A stretch of DNA of 11,034 nucleotides from Gammaproteobacteria bacterium (GCA_007130745.1 SLRW01000091.1:1-11034); one strand, 5' to 3'. Positions 1-8,014 are shown, counted from the first letter of the stretch. The notes: generated by a model from the sequence alone, not told the origin. Translations and numbers: made by a program.

Positions 1-3000
1 AACCATTTGCTCGGCCAGCTCGCCCTTGTCGAAGGGTTCGTTATGCGGCTCCAGGCAGTACTGTGGCTGGTCCGATACCAGGGCGCCATTGGCCAGCAAT
101 GGCGAGAGGTCCAGATTCTGCATCTTGGGGGTGTCGCCTGGCAGAATCTCGAGCAGATCGGTGCGGCCGATCAGGTCCTGCAGGGAGCGTGCGCCCAACC
201 GTGCCAGCCATTCGCGGGTATCCTCTGCGATGAACTTGAAGAAGTTCACCACCATTTCCGGCAGACCGATAAAGTGCTTGAAGCGCAGCACCTTGTGCTG
301 GGTGGCCACGCCGGTGGCGCAGTTGTTCAGGTGACACACGCGCAGGTACTTGCAGCCCAGCGCCACCATCGGGCCGGTGCCAAAACCGAAGCTCTCGGCG
401 CCGAGAATGGCTGCCTTGATTACATCCAGGCCGGTCTTGAGGCCGCCGTCGGTCTGCAGCCGCACCTTGTCACGCAGGTCGTTGGCGCGCAGGGTCTGGT
501 GGGTTTCGGACAGCCCCAGTTCCCATGGTGTGCCGGCATAGCGCACCGAAGTCAGCGGGCTGGCGCCGGTGCCACCATCGTAGCCGGAAATGGTGATCAG
601 ATCGGCATAGGCCTTGGCCACGCCGGCGGCCACGGTGCCCACGCCGGGTTCGGCCACCAGCTTGACGGAGACCAGTGCCTGCGGATTGACCTGTTTGAGG
701 TCAAATATCAGCTGCGCCAGATCCTCGATGGAGTAGATGTCATGGTGCGGCGGCGGCGAAATCAGCGCTACGCCCGGCTTGGAGTAACGCAAGCGGGCGA
801 TCATCTCGTTGACCTTGTGTCCGGGCAGCTGCCCCCCCTCACCGGGTTTGGCGCCTTGGGCGACCTTGATCTGCAGGACGTCGGCGTTGACCAGATAATG
901 CGGGGTGACGCCGAAGCGCCCCGAAGCGACCTGCTTGATCTTTGAGGTGCGTTCGGTGCCGTAGCGGTCCGGGGCCTCGCCCCCTTCGCCCGAATTGGAA
1001 CGGCCGCCAATGCGGTTCATGGCAATGGCCAGGGCCTCGTGCGCCTCGGGAGAGAGCGCTCCCAGTGACATGCCGGCACTGTCAAAGCGCGGCAGAATTT
1101 CCTCGATAGACTCGACTTCATCAATGTTGATCGGTTTGACCGTGTCTTCGCGCAGGCGTAGCAGGTCGCGCAGCACGGTCACCGGCCGGCTGTTGACGAT
1201 TTGGGCATATTCCTTGTAGGTGGCGTAGTCGCCGTTTTGCACCGCCGCCTGCAGGGTGGCGATGACGTCCGGGTTGTAGGCGTGGTATTCGCCGCCATGA
1301 ACAAATTTGAGCAGACCGCCCTGGTCCAGGGCCGCGCGCGGGTTCCAGGCCATCCAGGCCAGCTGCGCGATGTCCTGTTGCAGGTGCTCGAAAGTGGCCC
1401 CCTGAATCCGGCTGACGGTGCCGTGGAAACACAGGTCCACCACCTCGTCATCGAGGCCCACGATCTCGAACAACTGGGCACCCCGGTAACTGGCCATGGT
1501 GGAAATGCCCATCTTGGAGATGATCTTGTAGAGGCCCTTGTTGATGCCCTTGCGGTAGCTGCCTGACAGGCGCTCGGTGTCATCGATGCCGATTTCGCCG
1601 GTGCGCACCAGATCATGCAGGCATTCGTAGGCCAGGTAGGGATAGATGGCGGTGGCGCCATAGCCCAGCAGTACGGCGAAATGATGCGGGTCGCGGGCGG
1701 TGGCGGTTTCGATAATCAGGTTGGCGTCGGTGCGCCGGCCCTCGGCCACCAGCCGGTGATGCACTGCACCGGTGGCGAGCAGGGCATGTACGGGCAGACG
1801 GTCACGACCGATGTTGCGGTCAGACAGCACCAGCATGACCTTGCCGGCGTCCAGCGCCTTAACCGCACGCTCGCATATATCCTTCAGCGCCTCGGCCAGA
1901 GGGGTGTCCGCAGGGTAGTTGAGGTCGATGACCTCATGCGCATAGCCCGGCTGCTCGAGCGCCAGAATCTGGCGGAACTTGCCTTCGGAGAGCACGGGCG
2001 AGTCAATCAGCAGTCGCGCGGCATGCTCGGCGGTCTCCTCGAAGACGTTCATTTCCGCGCCCAGGCAGGTCTCCAGCGACATCACAATCTGCTCTCGCAG
2101 GGGGTCGATCGGTGGGTTGGTGACCTGCGCAAATTGCTGGCGGAAATAGTCAAACAGTGAGCGTGCGCGCCGGGAGAGCACCGGGAAGGGGGTGTCGTCA
2201 CCCATGGAGCCAACCGCTTCCTGGCCGGCCTCGGCCAGTGGCCGCAAAATCTGGTCACGTTCCTCGAAGCTGACGCCGAAAAGTTTCTGGTAGACGTTGA
2301 GCGTACGGCTATCCAGCGGCTCGGTGGTAAGCGTGTTGTCGTCCAGGGTGGACTCGACCCGGTGAGCGTGATCGCGCAACCAGCGCTTGTAAGGCTGGCG
2401 CTGCTTGAGCTGTTCGTCGATGTCCCCGGGCTGTAACAGCTGGCCATTGCTGGTATCTACCGCCAGCATTTCACCGGGCTTGAGGCGGCCTTTCTCGACT
2501 ACGTCAGCAGCGGCGTAGTCATACACGCCGACTTCGGAGGCCAGAGTGATGTGCCGGTCTTTCGTGATCACGTAGCGCGCCGGACGCAGGCCGTTGCGGT
2601 CCAGCGAACAGGCGGCGTAGCGGCCATCGGTCAGCACGATGCCGGCGGGACCGTCCCAGGGCTCCATGTGCATGGAGTTGTATTCATAGAAGGCGCGCAG
2701 GTCGGCGTCCATTGTGTCTACGTTCTGCCACGCTGGCGGAATCAGCAGGCGCATGGCGCGGAAGATGTCCATACCGCCGGCCAGCAGCAGTTCCAGCATG
2801 TTGTCCAGGCTGGAGGAGTCGGAGCCTTCCAGCGAAACCAGCGGCTGGATTTCATCGAGTTCGGGCAGCAGCGGGGTGGCAAACTTGGCGCCACGGGCCA
2901 CGGCCCAGTTGCGGTTGCCACGGATGGTGTTGATTTCGCCGTTATGCGCCAGATAGCGGAAGGGCTGCGCCAGACGCCACTGCGGCCAGGTGTTGGTGGA

Positions 3001-3675
3001 AAAGCGCTGATGGAAGACTACCAGCGAAGAGGCCATGCGCTCGTCGCCGAGATCCTGGTAAAAAGCCGGCAGATTGGTCGGCATCACCAGGCCTTTGTAG
3101 GCCAGCACATCCACCGCCAGGCTGGGGATATAGAATACCGGGTCGCTGGCCTCGAGGGCTTTTTCGCTGCGCCGGCGGGCCACATAAAGATGGCGCTGGA
3201 AGGTCTCGCGATCCATGCCCTCCGGGGCATTGACGAAAACCTGCTCGATATGGGGCAGGCTCTTGAGCGCCTCTTCGCCGCAGGCGGCGTTGTCGGTGGG
3301 CACTTCCCGCCAGCCGGCAAGCACCAGGCCCTGTTGCTCCAGGGCGCCGGCAAGAGCCTGCCGGGCCACGTCGGCGAGTTTGTCATCGGTGTTCAGGAAC
3401 ACCAGGCCGGCGGCATACTGCTCGGCCAGCTCGATGTTGTTGTCGGCGGCCACTGCGCGCAGGAAGGCATCGGGCTTTTTCATCAACAGCCCGCAGCCAT
3501 CACCTGTCTTGCCATCAGCGGCCACGGCGCCACGATGGGTCAGGCGTACCAGCGCCTTGACCGCCGTCTCGACCAGCCAGTGGCTGGGCTTGTCATCCAT
3601 CTGGGCGATCAGGCCAAAGCCGCAGTTGTCTTTTTCAAATTCGGGCCGATAAAGCCCCTGATACTGTTTTTCCAT
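1..3675 (-). CDS. gltB: Glutamate synthase (NADPH) large subunit, 3' end outside the window
   Basis: The alpha subunit of GOGAT makes two glutamates from glutamine and 2-oxoglutarate in cytoplasmic ammonia assimilation. Seen: about 1225 codons, open to the left edge with no frameshift noticed. The start is the only ATG after an in-frame TAA at 3700-3702. Cys18 in DNCGFGL is the expected N-terminal nucleophile of the class II glutamine amidotransferase domain after removal of a short propeptide. HQRFSTNT (222-229) and HNGEINT (244-250) belong to the same domain. A central domain follows, then the FMN-binding synthase domain with DGGTGASPL (about 1033-1041). Cys1108, Cys1114 and Cys1119 (C-x5-C-x4-C) are the 3Fe-4S ligands. 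Family members have roughly 1480-1520 residues, so most of the C-terminal beta-helix domain (about 250-290 residues) is missing. gltD would be expected to the left but is not visible. The SD is weak (AGCGAG). Confidence 0.97.
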   Translation of the reverse strand, partial: MEKQYQGLYRPEFEKDNCGFGLIAQMDDKPSHWLVETAVKALVRLTHRGAVAADGKTGDGCGLLMKKPDAFLRAVAADNNIELAEQYAAGLVFLNTDDKLADVARQALAGALEQQGLVLAGWREVPTDNAACGEEALKSLPHIEQVFVNAPEGMDRETFQRHLYVARRRSEKALEASDPVFYIPSLAVDVLAYKGLVMPTNLPAFYQDLGDERMASSLVVFHQRFSTNTWPQWRLAQPFRYLAHNGEINTIRGNRNWAVARGAKFATPLLPELDEIQPLVSLEGSDSSSLDNMLELLLAGGMDIFRAMRLLIPPAWQNVDTMDADLRAFYEYNSMHMEPWDGPAGIVLTDGRYAACSLDRNGLRPARYVITKDRHITLASEVGVYDYAAADVVEKGRLKPGEMLAVDTSNGQLLQPGDIDEQLKQRQPYKRWLRDHAHRVESTLDDNTLTTEPLDSRTLNVYQKLFGVSFEERDQILRPLAEAGQEAVGSMGDDTPFPVLSRRARSLFDYFRQQFAQVTNPPIDPLREQIVMSLETCLGAEMNVFEETAEHAARLLIDSPVLSEGKFRQILALEQPGYAHEVIDLNYPADTPLAEALKDICERAVKALDAGKVMLVLSDRNIGRDRLPVHALLATGAVHHRLVAEGRRTDANLIIETATARDPHHFAVLLGYGATAIYPYLAYECLHDLVRTGEIGIDDTERLSGSYRKGINKGLYKIISKMGISTMASYRGAQLFEIVGLDDEVVDLCFHGTVSRIQGATFEHLQQDIAQLAWMAWNPRAALDQGGLLKFVHGGEYHAYNPDVIATLQAAVQNGDYATYKEYAQIVNSRPVTVLRDLLRLREDTVKPINIDEVESIEEILPRFDSAGMSLGALSPEAHEALAIAMNRIGGRSNSGEGGEAPDRYGTERTSKIKQVASGRFGVTPHYLVNADVLQIKVAQGAKPGEGGQLPGHKVNEMIARLRYSKPGVALISPPPHHDIYSIEDLAQLIFDLKQVNPQALVSVKLVAEPGVGTVAAGVAKAYADLITISGYDGGTGASPLTSVRYAGTPWELGLSETHQTLRANDLRDKVRLQTDGGLKTGLDVIKAAILGAESFGFGTGPMVALGCKYLRVCHLNNCATGVATQHKVLRFKHFIGLPEMVVNFFKFIAEDTREWLARLGARSLQDLIGRTDLLEILPGDTPKMQNLDLSPLLANGALVSDQPQYCLEPHNEPFDKGELAEQMV

Positions 3676-3882
3676 TGCTGGCTCGCTGCTGTTGCCCTGT
3701 TAGGGGTTGTTCCGGGCACCCCCGCGCGGCCGGTGGCTCGGCGCATCCGTCACGGCGACAAGGGGATCGGCTGACGGGAACGGAGGTGGGGATCCGGTGC
3801 TCCGGGCGTATCCCTGTGGGCTACCGGGCAAATCCGCCGGTCTGGACCCGTTTGCTTGCCTGCCCGAAAAGCGCTGTAAGCT

Positions 3883-3893
3883 GCCTGTCAGGC
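3883..3893. repeat. Short inverted repeat just after the predicted gltB transcription start
   Basis: GCCTG and CAGGC form 5-bp inverted arms around one base, a few bases downstream of the predicted start of transcription (about 3896). It could be a second operator half or a small RNA hairpin at the 5' end of the leader. It is short enough to be chance in this GC-rich gap. Confidence 0.2.
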
Positions 3894-3902
3894 GGACCCG
3901 CA

Positions 3903-3931
3903 AGTATAGCCAGCGAGGCGATCCGGATCAA
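3903..3931 (-). promoter_or_regulatory. Predicted sigma70 promoter for gltB
   Basis: On the minus strand, TTGATC (3926-3931) and TATACT (3903-3908) are separated by exactly 17 bp. The hexamers match the sigma70 consensus at 4 of 6 and 5 of 6 positions, with consensus spacing. It lies about 40 nt after the aroB stop and points into gltB. The start of transcription would be near 3896, giving a leader of about 220 nt. This is a pattern match only. Confidence 0.6.
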
Positions 3932-3937
3932 TCCGGA
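3922..3937. promoter_or_regulatory. Palindrome across the gltB -35 element, possible operator
   Basis: TCCGGAT (3922-3928) and ATCCGGA (3931-3937) are perfect 7-bp inverted arms with a 2-bp centre. The same bases also read as a direct repeat ATCCGGA with a 10-bp period. The palindrome covers the whole predicted -35 hexamer, a usual place for a repressor site. I do not recognise the binding protein. A chance GC-rich palindrome is possible. Confidence 0.35.
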
Positions 3938-3969
3938 CGGAAACATTCTGCCACCCGGGACAGGCGCAA

Positions 3970-5064
3970 TCAGCGCGCCCCGGCGCAGAAATGATCCAGA
4001 GTGGCCTGCAGGGTTTGTGACGGAATATCATCGCGCAGTAGCGCCTGCCCCAGCTTTGCCATGATCACCAGTCTCAGCTTTTTGTTGAGGACTTTCTTGT
4101 CGCTGGCCATCAGTTGCAGGAAGGTCGCGCTGTCCATGTCTGCCGGCGCCGTCGTGGGCAGTCGGGCTGCCTCCAGCAGCTGGCGCACCCGATTGACATC
4201 AGCGGGCGATATCAGTCCCAGGCGCTGTGAAAGATCGGCCGCCATGTGCATGCCGGCGGCGACTGCTTCGCCGTGCAGCCAGTTGCCATAGCCGGTAGCG
4301 GTTTCAATGGCATGACCGAAGGTGTGGCCGAGATTGAGCAGGGCCCGCTGTCCGGATTCGCGTTCGTCGGCGGCCACGATATCGGCTTTGGTCTGGCAGG
4401 ATACCTCGATGGCATGGGTCAGAGCCTGTGGTTCACGTGCCAGCAGCTCATCCATGTGTTGTTCCAGCCAGGCCAGAAATTCGCGGTCGGCAATCAGGGC
4501 ATACTTGATGATCTCGGCCAGACCGGCACGGTATTCGCGCTCACCCAGGGTGTCCAGTACGTCCAGGTCGGCAATGACGCAGCGCGGCTGATGAAAGGCG
4601 CCGATCATGTTCTTGCCCTTTGGATGATTGACTCCGGTCTTGCCGCCTACGGCGGAATCCACCTGGGCCAGCAGGGTGGTGGGAATCTGGATCAGGCTGA
4701 CGCCCCGTTGATAGCTGGCGGCGGCGAAGCCGGCCACGTCGCCGATAACACCCCCGCCCAGGGCAATCACGGTGCAGTCGCGGCCAAAGCCCCTTGTCAT
4801 CAGCGCATCAATAATGTGCTCAAAGCTGCCCAGGGTTTTGTGCTGTTCACCATCCGGCAGCGTAACGCTCGCCACGTCGAGTTCGCGGCTGGCCAGTGCG
4901 CGTGTGACTGGCTCCAGATAGATTGGCGCCAGTACCTCATTGGTGACCACCATCACCTGGGGGCCGGTCAGGTGCTCAAGCCACAGCCCGCCGTTTTCGA
5001 GCAAACCCCGGCCAATATGGATGGGATAGCTCCGCTTGCCAAGTTCTACTTTCAGTGTGCGCAT
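3970..5064 (-). CDS. aroB: 3-dehydroquinate synthase
   Basis: AroB converts DAHP to 3-dehydroquinate, the second step of the shikimate pathway, using NAD+ and a divalent metal in the cytoplasm. Seen in 364 residues: PDGEQ (70-74), the NAD-binding GGGVIGD (103-109), the segment from T129 to N146 with VGGKTGVN, and metal ligands Glu184 (GLAEIIKY), His247 (NLGHTFGH) and His264 (LHGEAV). The length matches the family (about 360). I chose the ATG at 5064 because AGGGG lies 6 nt before it and the family begins right at this point (MRTLKVELGKRSYPI). An in-frame ATG at 5106 would add 14 residues (MNQRFLKRLQQGRC) but has no good SD. aroB follows aroK by 109 nt, a larger gap than in fully coupled pairs. 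Confidence 0.97.
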   Translation of the reverse strand: MRTLKVELGKRSYPIHIGRGLLENGGLWLEHLTGPQVMVVTNEVLAPIYLEPVTRALASRELDVASVTLPDGEQHKTLGSFEHIIDALMTRGFGRDCTVIALGGGVIGDVAGFAAASYQRGVSLIQIPTTLLAQVDSAVGGKTGVNHPKGKNMIGAFHQPRCVIADLDVLDTLGEREYRAGLAEIIKYALIADREFLAWLEQHMDELLAREPQALTHAIEVSCQTKADIVAADERESGQRALLNLGHTFGHAIETATGYGNWLHGEAVAAGMHMAADLSQRLGLISPADVNRVRQLLEAARLPTTAPADMDSATFLQLMASDKKVLNKKLRLVIMAKLGQALLRDDIPSQTLQATLDHFCAGAR

Positions 5065-5140
5065 GCATCGCCCCTGTTGCAGGCGTTTAAGGAAACGCTG
5101 ATTCATTCATCGTAACTCAGCGTTGCCTTCAAGGAGCGTG

Positions 5141-5149
5141 ATTATCGCA
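5141..5149 (-). promoter_or_regulatory. Possible extended -10 element before aroB
   Basis: On the minus strand TGCGATAAT matches an extended -10 (TGn plus a hexamer one base from TATAAT). It lies in the aroK-aroB gap, about 77 nt before the aroB start. There is no recognisable -35 at 17 bp, so this is a weak candidate for an internal aroB promoter. Confidence 0.25.
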
Positions 5150-5173
5150 TGAGCAGGAGGTGACCGGGTATGT

Positions 5174-5710
5174 TCAGGATTGTCCGGGCAGGCCGGTATC
5201 ACGCAGGCGATCCATGATTTCCCGGGCCACCGAACGCGCCTGGCGACCACCGGACTCAATCACGATGTCGGCGACTTCACGGTATAGCGGGTCGCGTTCT
5301 TCCATCAGCTGGGTGAGCCGGGCGCGGCGGTCTTCACACTGCAACAATGGGCGGTCGCGATCGTGGCGGGTGCGCTCCAGCTGGGTGTCTATGTCGCTGC
5401 AAAGATAAACCACGACCCCGCGTCCGGCCAGCAGCCGGCGGTTTTCGGGTTGGGTGACGATGCCTCCTCCAGTGGCCAGTACGATTCCCTCACGTTCGGA
5501 AAGCGCCTCCAGCGCGCGGGTTTCACGCCGTCTGAAACCCTCTTCGCCTTCCTTGTCAAAAATGAAGGAGATATCCACGCCGGTGCGGCGCTGGACTTCG
5601 TGATCGGTATCATCGAAATCCAGCCCGGTAAGTCGGGCCAGCTGTCGGCCCACGGTGGTCTTGCCGGCGCCCATGGGGCCGATGATGAAAATGCGATTGG
5701 GTATTGCCAT
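5174..5710 (-). CDS. aroK: Shikimate kinase
   Basis: AroK phosphorylates shikimate at the 3-hydroxyl with ATP, the fifth step of the shikimate pathway. The 178 residues match the family length (about 170-180). Seen: Walker A GPMGAGKT (11-18), Asp36 in DFDDTD for shikimate binding, Arg60 in EGFRRRE, TGGG (80-83) for the shikimate site, the LID arginine Arg120 in DRP, and Arg139 in ERDPLY. All key residues are present. The ATG at 5710 gives the normal N-terminus (MAIPNRIFIIGPMG). The SD is poor: only AGCGTG-like bases lie before it. A strong intrinsic terminator ends 17 nt upstream, so the gene is probably not simply co-transcribed with pilQ at full level. aroB follows on the same strand. Confidence 0.97.
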   Translation of the reverse strand: MAIPNRIFIIGPMGAGKTTVGRQLARLTGLDFDDTDHEVQRRTGVDISFIFDKEGEEGFRRRETRALEALSEREGIVLATGGGIVTQPENRRLLAGRGVVVYLCSDIDTQLERTRHDRDRPLLQCEDRRARLTQLMEERDPLYREVADIVIESGGRQARSVAREIMDRLRDTGLPGQS

Positions 5711-5727
5711 GGTGTTTCACGCTGTAG

Positions 5728-5763
5728 AAAAAAACGGGGCGGCGAGCCGTAGCCGCCGCCCCG
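5728..5763 (-). terminator. Intrinsic terminator after pilQ
   Basis: Read on the minus strand, CGGGGCGGCG (5754-5763) pairs perfectly with CGCCGCCCCG (5735-5744). The 10-bp, almost all G-C stem has a 9-nt loop and is followed at once by seven T (5728-5734). It starts 23 nt after the pilQ stop. This is a textbook Rho-independent terminator and should end the pilMNOPQ transcript. Its end is only 17 nt from the aroK start codon. Confidence 0.9.
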
Positions 5764-5786
5764 GACAAGACAGACGCCGTGCGTGA

Positions 5787-7946
5787 TCAGTCGAGGGCGA
5801 GGCCTTCGCGCAGAATCCTCGGGGTTACGAAGATCAACAGTTCGGCCTGGTCATTGGTCGACTGGTCACGACGGAAGAAGCGGCCCAGTACCGGGATGTC
5901 ACCCAGCACCGGTATCTTGGTGCGCACCTGACGTACTTCCTGTTCGAATACGCCGCCCAGGACGACGGTAGCGCCATCGTCGACCAGCACCTGGGTAGAC
6001 ACCGACTGCGTATCGATGGTGGGTACCGTGCCCCCGGTGCCTGTGGGCACCACCTGACCGATGCTGTCCTTGGCGACTTCCAGATCCATGATAATGCGGT
6101 CATCCGGGGTGATCTGCGGGGTCACCTCCAGCGACAGAGTGGCTTCCTTGAAGGAAATCGCCGTAGCGCCGGCAGCAGTGGATTCCTGGAAGGGGATTTC
6201 CACGCCCTGCTGGATCTGGGCGGTGCGCTGGTTGGCGGTAACCACTCTCGGGTTGGAGACCACCTCACCGCGACCTTCCGCCTGCAGGGCAGACAATTCC
6301 AGGTCAATCAGGTAGTTGTCCCCCAGGATGGCGAAGGCAATGCTGCCGCCACCGGCGCTGGCGCCGAAGTTGGACATCAGGCGCCCCGGGGCGCCGGGAA
6401 TCTCGATTGGCGGGGCATCAGGGAAAGAATCCCAGATGGTTTCGGTGCCTTCGATGGTGCTGGTGACCAGTGGTCCCTGGGGATCAAAGCGGGTGAAGCC
6501 GAAGCGGCCACCCAGGTCACGCTCGAAATCGGTGTTGGCGATTACGATACGCGATTCGATAAGCACCTGGCGTACCGGAATGTCGAGTCTGTTGACCAGA
6601 TCACGCATATTGCTGAGACGCGCGGCGGTGTCCTGGACCAGCAGAGTATTGGTGCGTTCGTCCACCGAAACCCGGCCGCGGTCGGAAAGCAGAGAAGAAT
6701 CACCGGATCGCAACAGTGAGGCAATATCCGCTGCGCGGGCATAATTGATTTGCACATATTCCTGGCGAACCGGTGCGCGTTCTTCCTCAACCTCGCGGGC
6801 TTCGGCGGCTTCGCGCTGGCGCTGGGCGATTTCATTCATTGGCGCCACCGACAACACGTTACCCACCTGGCGCTGCCCCAGTCCCTTGTTCTCAAGGATG
6901 ATATCCAGCGCCTGGTCCCACGGTACCTGCTGCAGGCGCAGGGCGATGCTGCCGGATACCGAGTCGCTGATCACCATGTTGACATCAGCTACGTCAGCCA
7001 GGATTTGCAGCACGGCGCGGACATCCACGTCCTGGAAGTTGAGCGTAATCCGGTCGCCGGTGTATTCCCGTTCTTCCACCCGGCGACGTTCCAGTTCATC
7101 TTCGGGGATTATCTGGAACTCCACCGAAAAGGTCTCATCGGCCTGGTAGGCCAAGCGCTCGTATTCACCTTCGGGGGTGATGGTCAGCTCGGTGTCGGCA
7201 TTGACCTGGCGGGCGTCAATGGTCTGCACCGGGGTGCCGAAATCAATCACATCCATGCGCCGCATCAGTTCGTCAGGCAGTTGGGTATCCCTGAAGGTCA
7301 CAATGGTGCGCCCACCGCGTTCGGTGATATCAACCTGGGTGTTGGGGTCGGTGAGGTCCACCAGCACCCGGCCCTGGCCCTGGCGACCACGCCGGAAGTC
7401 AAGATCGGAGATGCTCCTGGCAGCACGCTCTGCGGTGCGCGTGCGGGTCTCGGTCCCGGGCTCGTCGCGGCGGGCTGCCTGTGCGCCGGCGTCACGTTCA
7501 TTAAGCGTGAGATAAACGCGATTACCCTCGACGCGGGTGGCGTAGGGCACCATCTGGTTAAGGTTGACGACCACACGGGTACGACCGTCGGCCTCGGCGG
7601 TGCTGATGCTCTGGGCCACGCCCTGATCAATGCGGCGGGAACGGCGATCAAGTCTGATGCCGGTGTCGGCAAGGTCCAGGGCGATGCGTGCCGGACTGTC
7701 GATGGTGAAGCTGATGGGGTCAGGTGCCGGCCCCGTCAGCTCCAGCACGATTTCCACCCGATCACCAGATAGCTGGATGAAATCCATGTCTACCAGCTGA
7801 TTGCTCTGGGCCAGTGTCTGTGCCGGCCAGCACAGTGTCAGCAGTATCAGGGCCAGCATTGCGGTGCCGCCATGCTTAATGCGACGCGGCGCCGGGCCGG
7901 CGTGGGTACGGCGGAATGCGTTAAAAAGCCTGATCACTTGCATCAT
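5787..7946 (-). CDS. pilQ: Type IV pilus secretin PilQ
   Basis: PilQ is the outer-membrane secretin through which the type IVa pilus leaves the cell. From the chosen ATG it has 719 residues. The order is: a long basic N-region, a hydrophobic signal core (about 30-43, MLALILLTLCWPAQTLAQS, cleavage near TLA-QS), a first AMIN domain (about 50-148) and a second (about 178-278) for peptidoglycan binding, an STN/N0 domain (about 298-370), an N1 secretin domain (about 396-460), and the secretin core (about 555-710) with the signature IPVLGDIPVLGRFF (678-691). Length and domain order match the family. The start at 7946 follows the SD AGGTGA (7949-7954). A second ATG at 7943 is equally placed. A GTG at 7952 lies inside the SD and is unlikely. 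It is the last gene of the pilus cluster, followed by a strong terminator. Confidence 0.97.
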   Translation of the reverse strand: MMQVIRLFNAFRRTHAGPAPRRIKHGGTAMLALILLTLCWPAQTLAQSNQLVDMDFIQLSGDRVEIVLELTGPAPDPISFTIDSPARIALDLADTGIRLDRRSRRIDQGVAQSISTAEADGRTRVVVNLNQMVPYATRVEGNRVYLTLNERDAGAQAARRDEPGTETRTRTAERAARSISDLDFRRGRQGQGRVLVDLTDPNTQVDITERGGRTIVTFRDTQLPDELMRRMDVIDFGTPVQTIDARQVNADTELTITPEGEYERLAYQADETFSVEFQIIPEDELERRRVEEREYTGDRITLNFQDVDVRAVLQILADVADVNMVISDSVSGSIALRLQQVPWDQALDIILENKGLGQRQVGNVLSVAPMNEIAQRQREAAEAREVEEERAPVRQEYVQINYARAADIASLLRSGDSSLLSDRGRVSVDERTNTLLVQDTAARLSNMRDLVNRLDIPVRQVLIESRIVIANTDFERDLGGRFGFTRFDPQGPLVTSTIEGTETIWDSFPDAPPIEIPGAPGRLMSNFGASAGGGSIAFAILGDNYLIDLELSALQAEGRGEVVSNPRVVTANQRTAQIQQGVEIPFQESTAAGATAISFKEATLSLEVTPQITPDDRIIMDLEVAKDSIGQVVPTGTGGTVPTIDTQSVSTQVLVDDGATVVLGGVFEQEVRQVRTKIPVLGDIPVLGRFFRRDQSTNDQAELLIFVTPRILREGLALD

Positions 7947-7948
7947 GT

Positions 7949-7954
7949 TCACCT
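7949..7954 (-). promoter_or_regulatory. Ribosome binding site of pilQ
   Basis: AGGTGA on the minus strand is a perfect match to the anti-SD of 16S rRNA. It is close to two consecutive ATG codons (7946 and 7943). It contains the GTG at 7952, which argues against that codon as the start. Confidence 0.6.
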
Positions 7955-7974
7955 GCTCGTTTCTGGCGGGCTGT

Positions 7975-7999
7975 TTGCCGGTCTTGCCGGGGCTTGCCG
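7975..7999. repeat. Three phased TTGCCG repeats before pilQ
   Basis: TTGCCG occurs at 7975-7980, 7984-7989 and 7994-7999, with periods of 9 and 10 bp. On the mRNA strand these are three CGGCAA copies just upstream of the pilQ SD. The phasing puts them on one face of the helix. Neighbouring bases also form small inverted pairs (CCGG/CCGG). Function unknown. Confidence 0.35.
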
Positions 8000-8014
8000 C
8001 CCGCCTTGTTGTTT

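Larger units (their letters stand above)
3676..3969. other. Non-coding gap between aroB and gltB
   Basis: These 294 bp hold no convincing gene. The open frames inside are short, proline- and arginine-rich, and lack a plausible start with an SD. Toward the aroB end lie a sigma70-type promoter and a palindrome, and the rest would be a GC-rich 5' leader of gltB. I see no stem followed by a T-run after aroB, so aroB transcripts may continue into gltB. In many relatives a SPOR-domain gene lies here. No trace of one is visible. Confidence 0.7.

Noticed and set aside
7..945. A 312-codon open frame on the plus strand
   Set aside because: It is antisense to the FMN and 3Fe-4S part of gltB. The sequence is low-complexity in G, A, Q, L and H and matches nothing I recognise.
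2551..3774. A 407-codon open frame on the plus strand
   Set aside because: It lies almost entirely antisense to gltB, whose frame carries all catalytic and cluster-binding residues. Long antisense frames are common in GC-rich genes with biased third positions. The predicted protein has no recognisable domain.
3700..3903. A 67-codon minus-strand frame in the aroB-gltB gap
   Set aside because: It would start at a TTG inside the predicted -10 element, has no SD, and is rich in P, R, S and G with no SPOR or other domain.
3939..3953. A sigma54-like element on the minus strand upstream of gltB
   Set aside because: TGGCAGAATGTTTCC has the -24 GG but CC where the -12 GC should be. That GC is nearly invariant in sigma54 promoters.
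4246..5115. A 289-codon open frame on the plus strand
   Set aside because: It is antisense to aroB, which is intact with all metal ligands. It is a shadow of the coding strand.
6750..7772. A 340-codon open frame on the plus strand
   Set aside because: It is antisense to the AMIN, STN and N1 domains of pilQ, with no SD-supported start and no recognisable domain.
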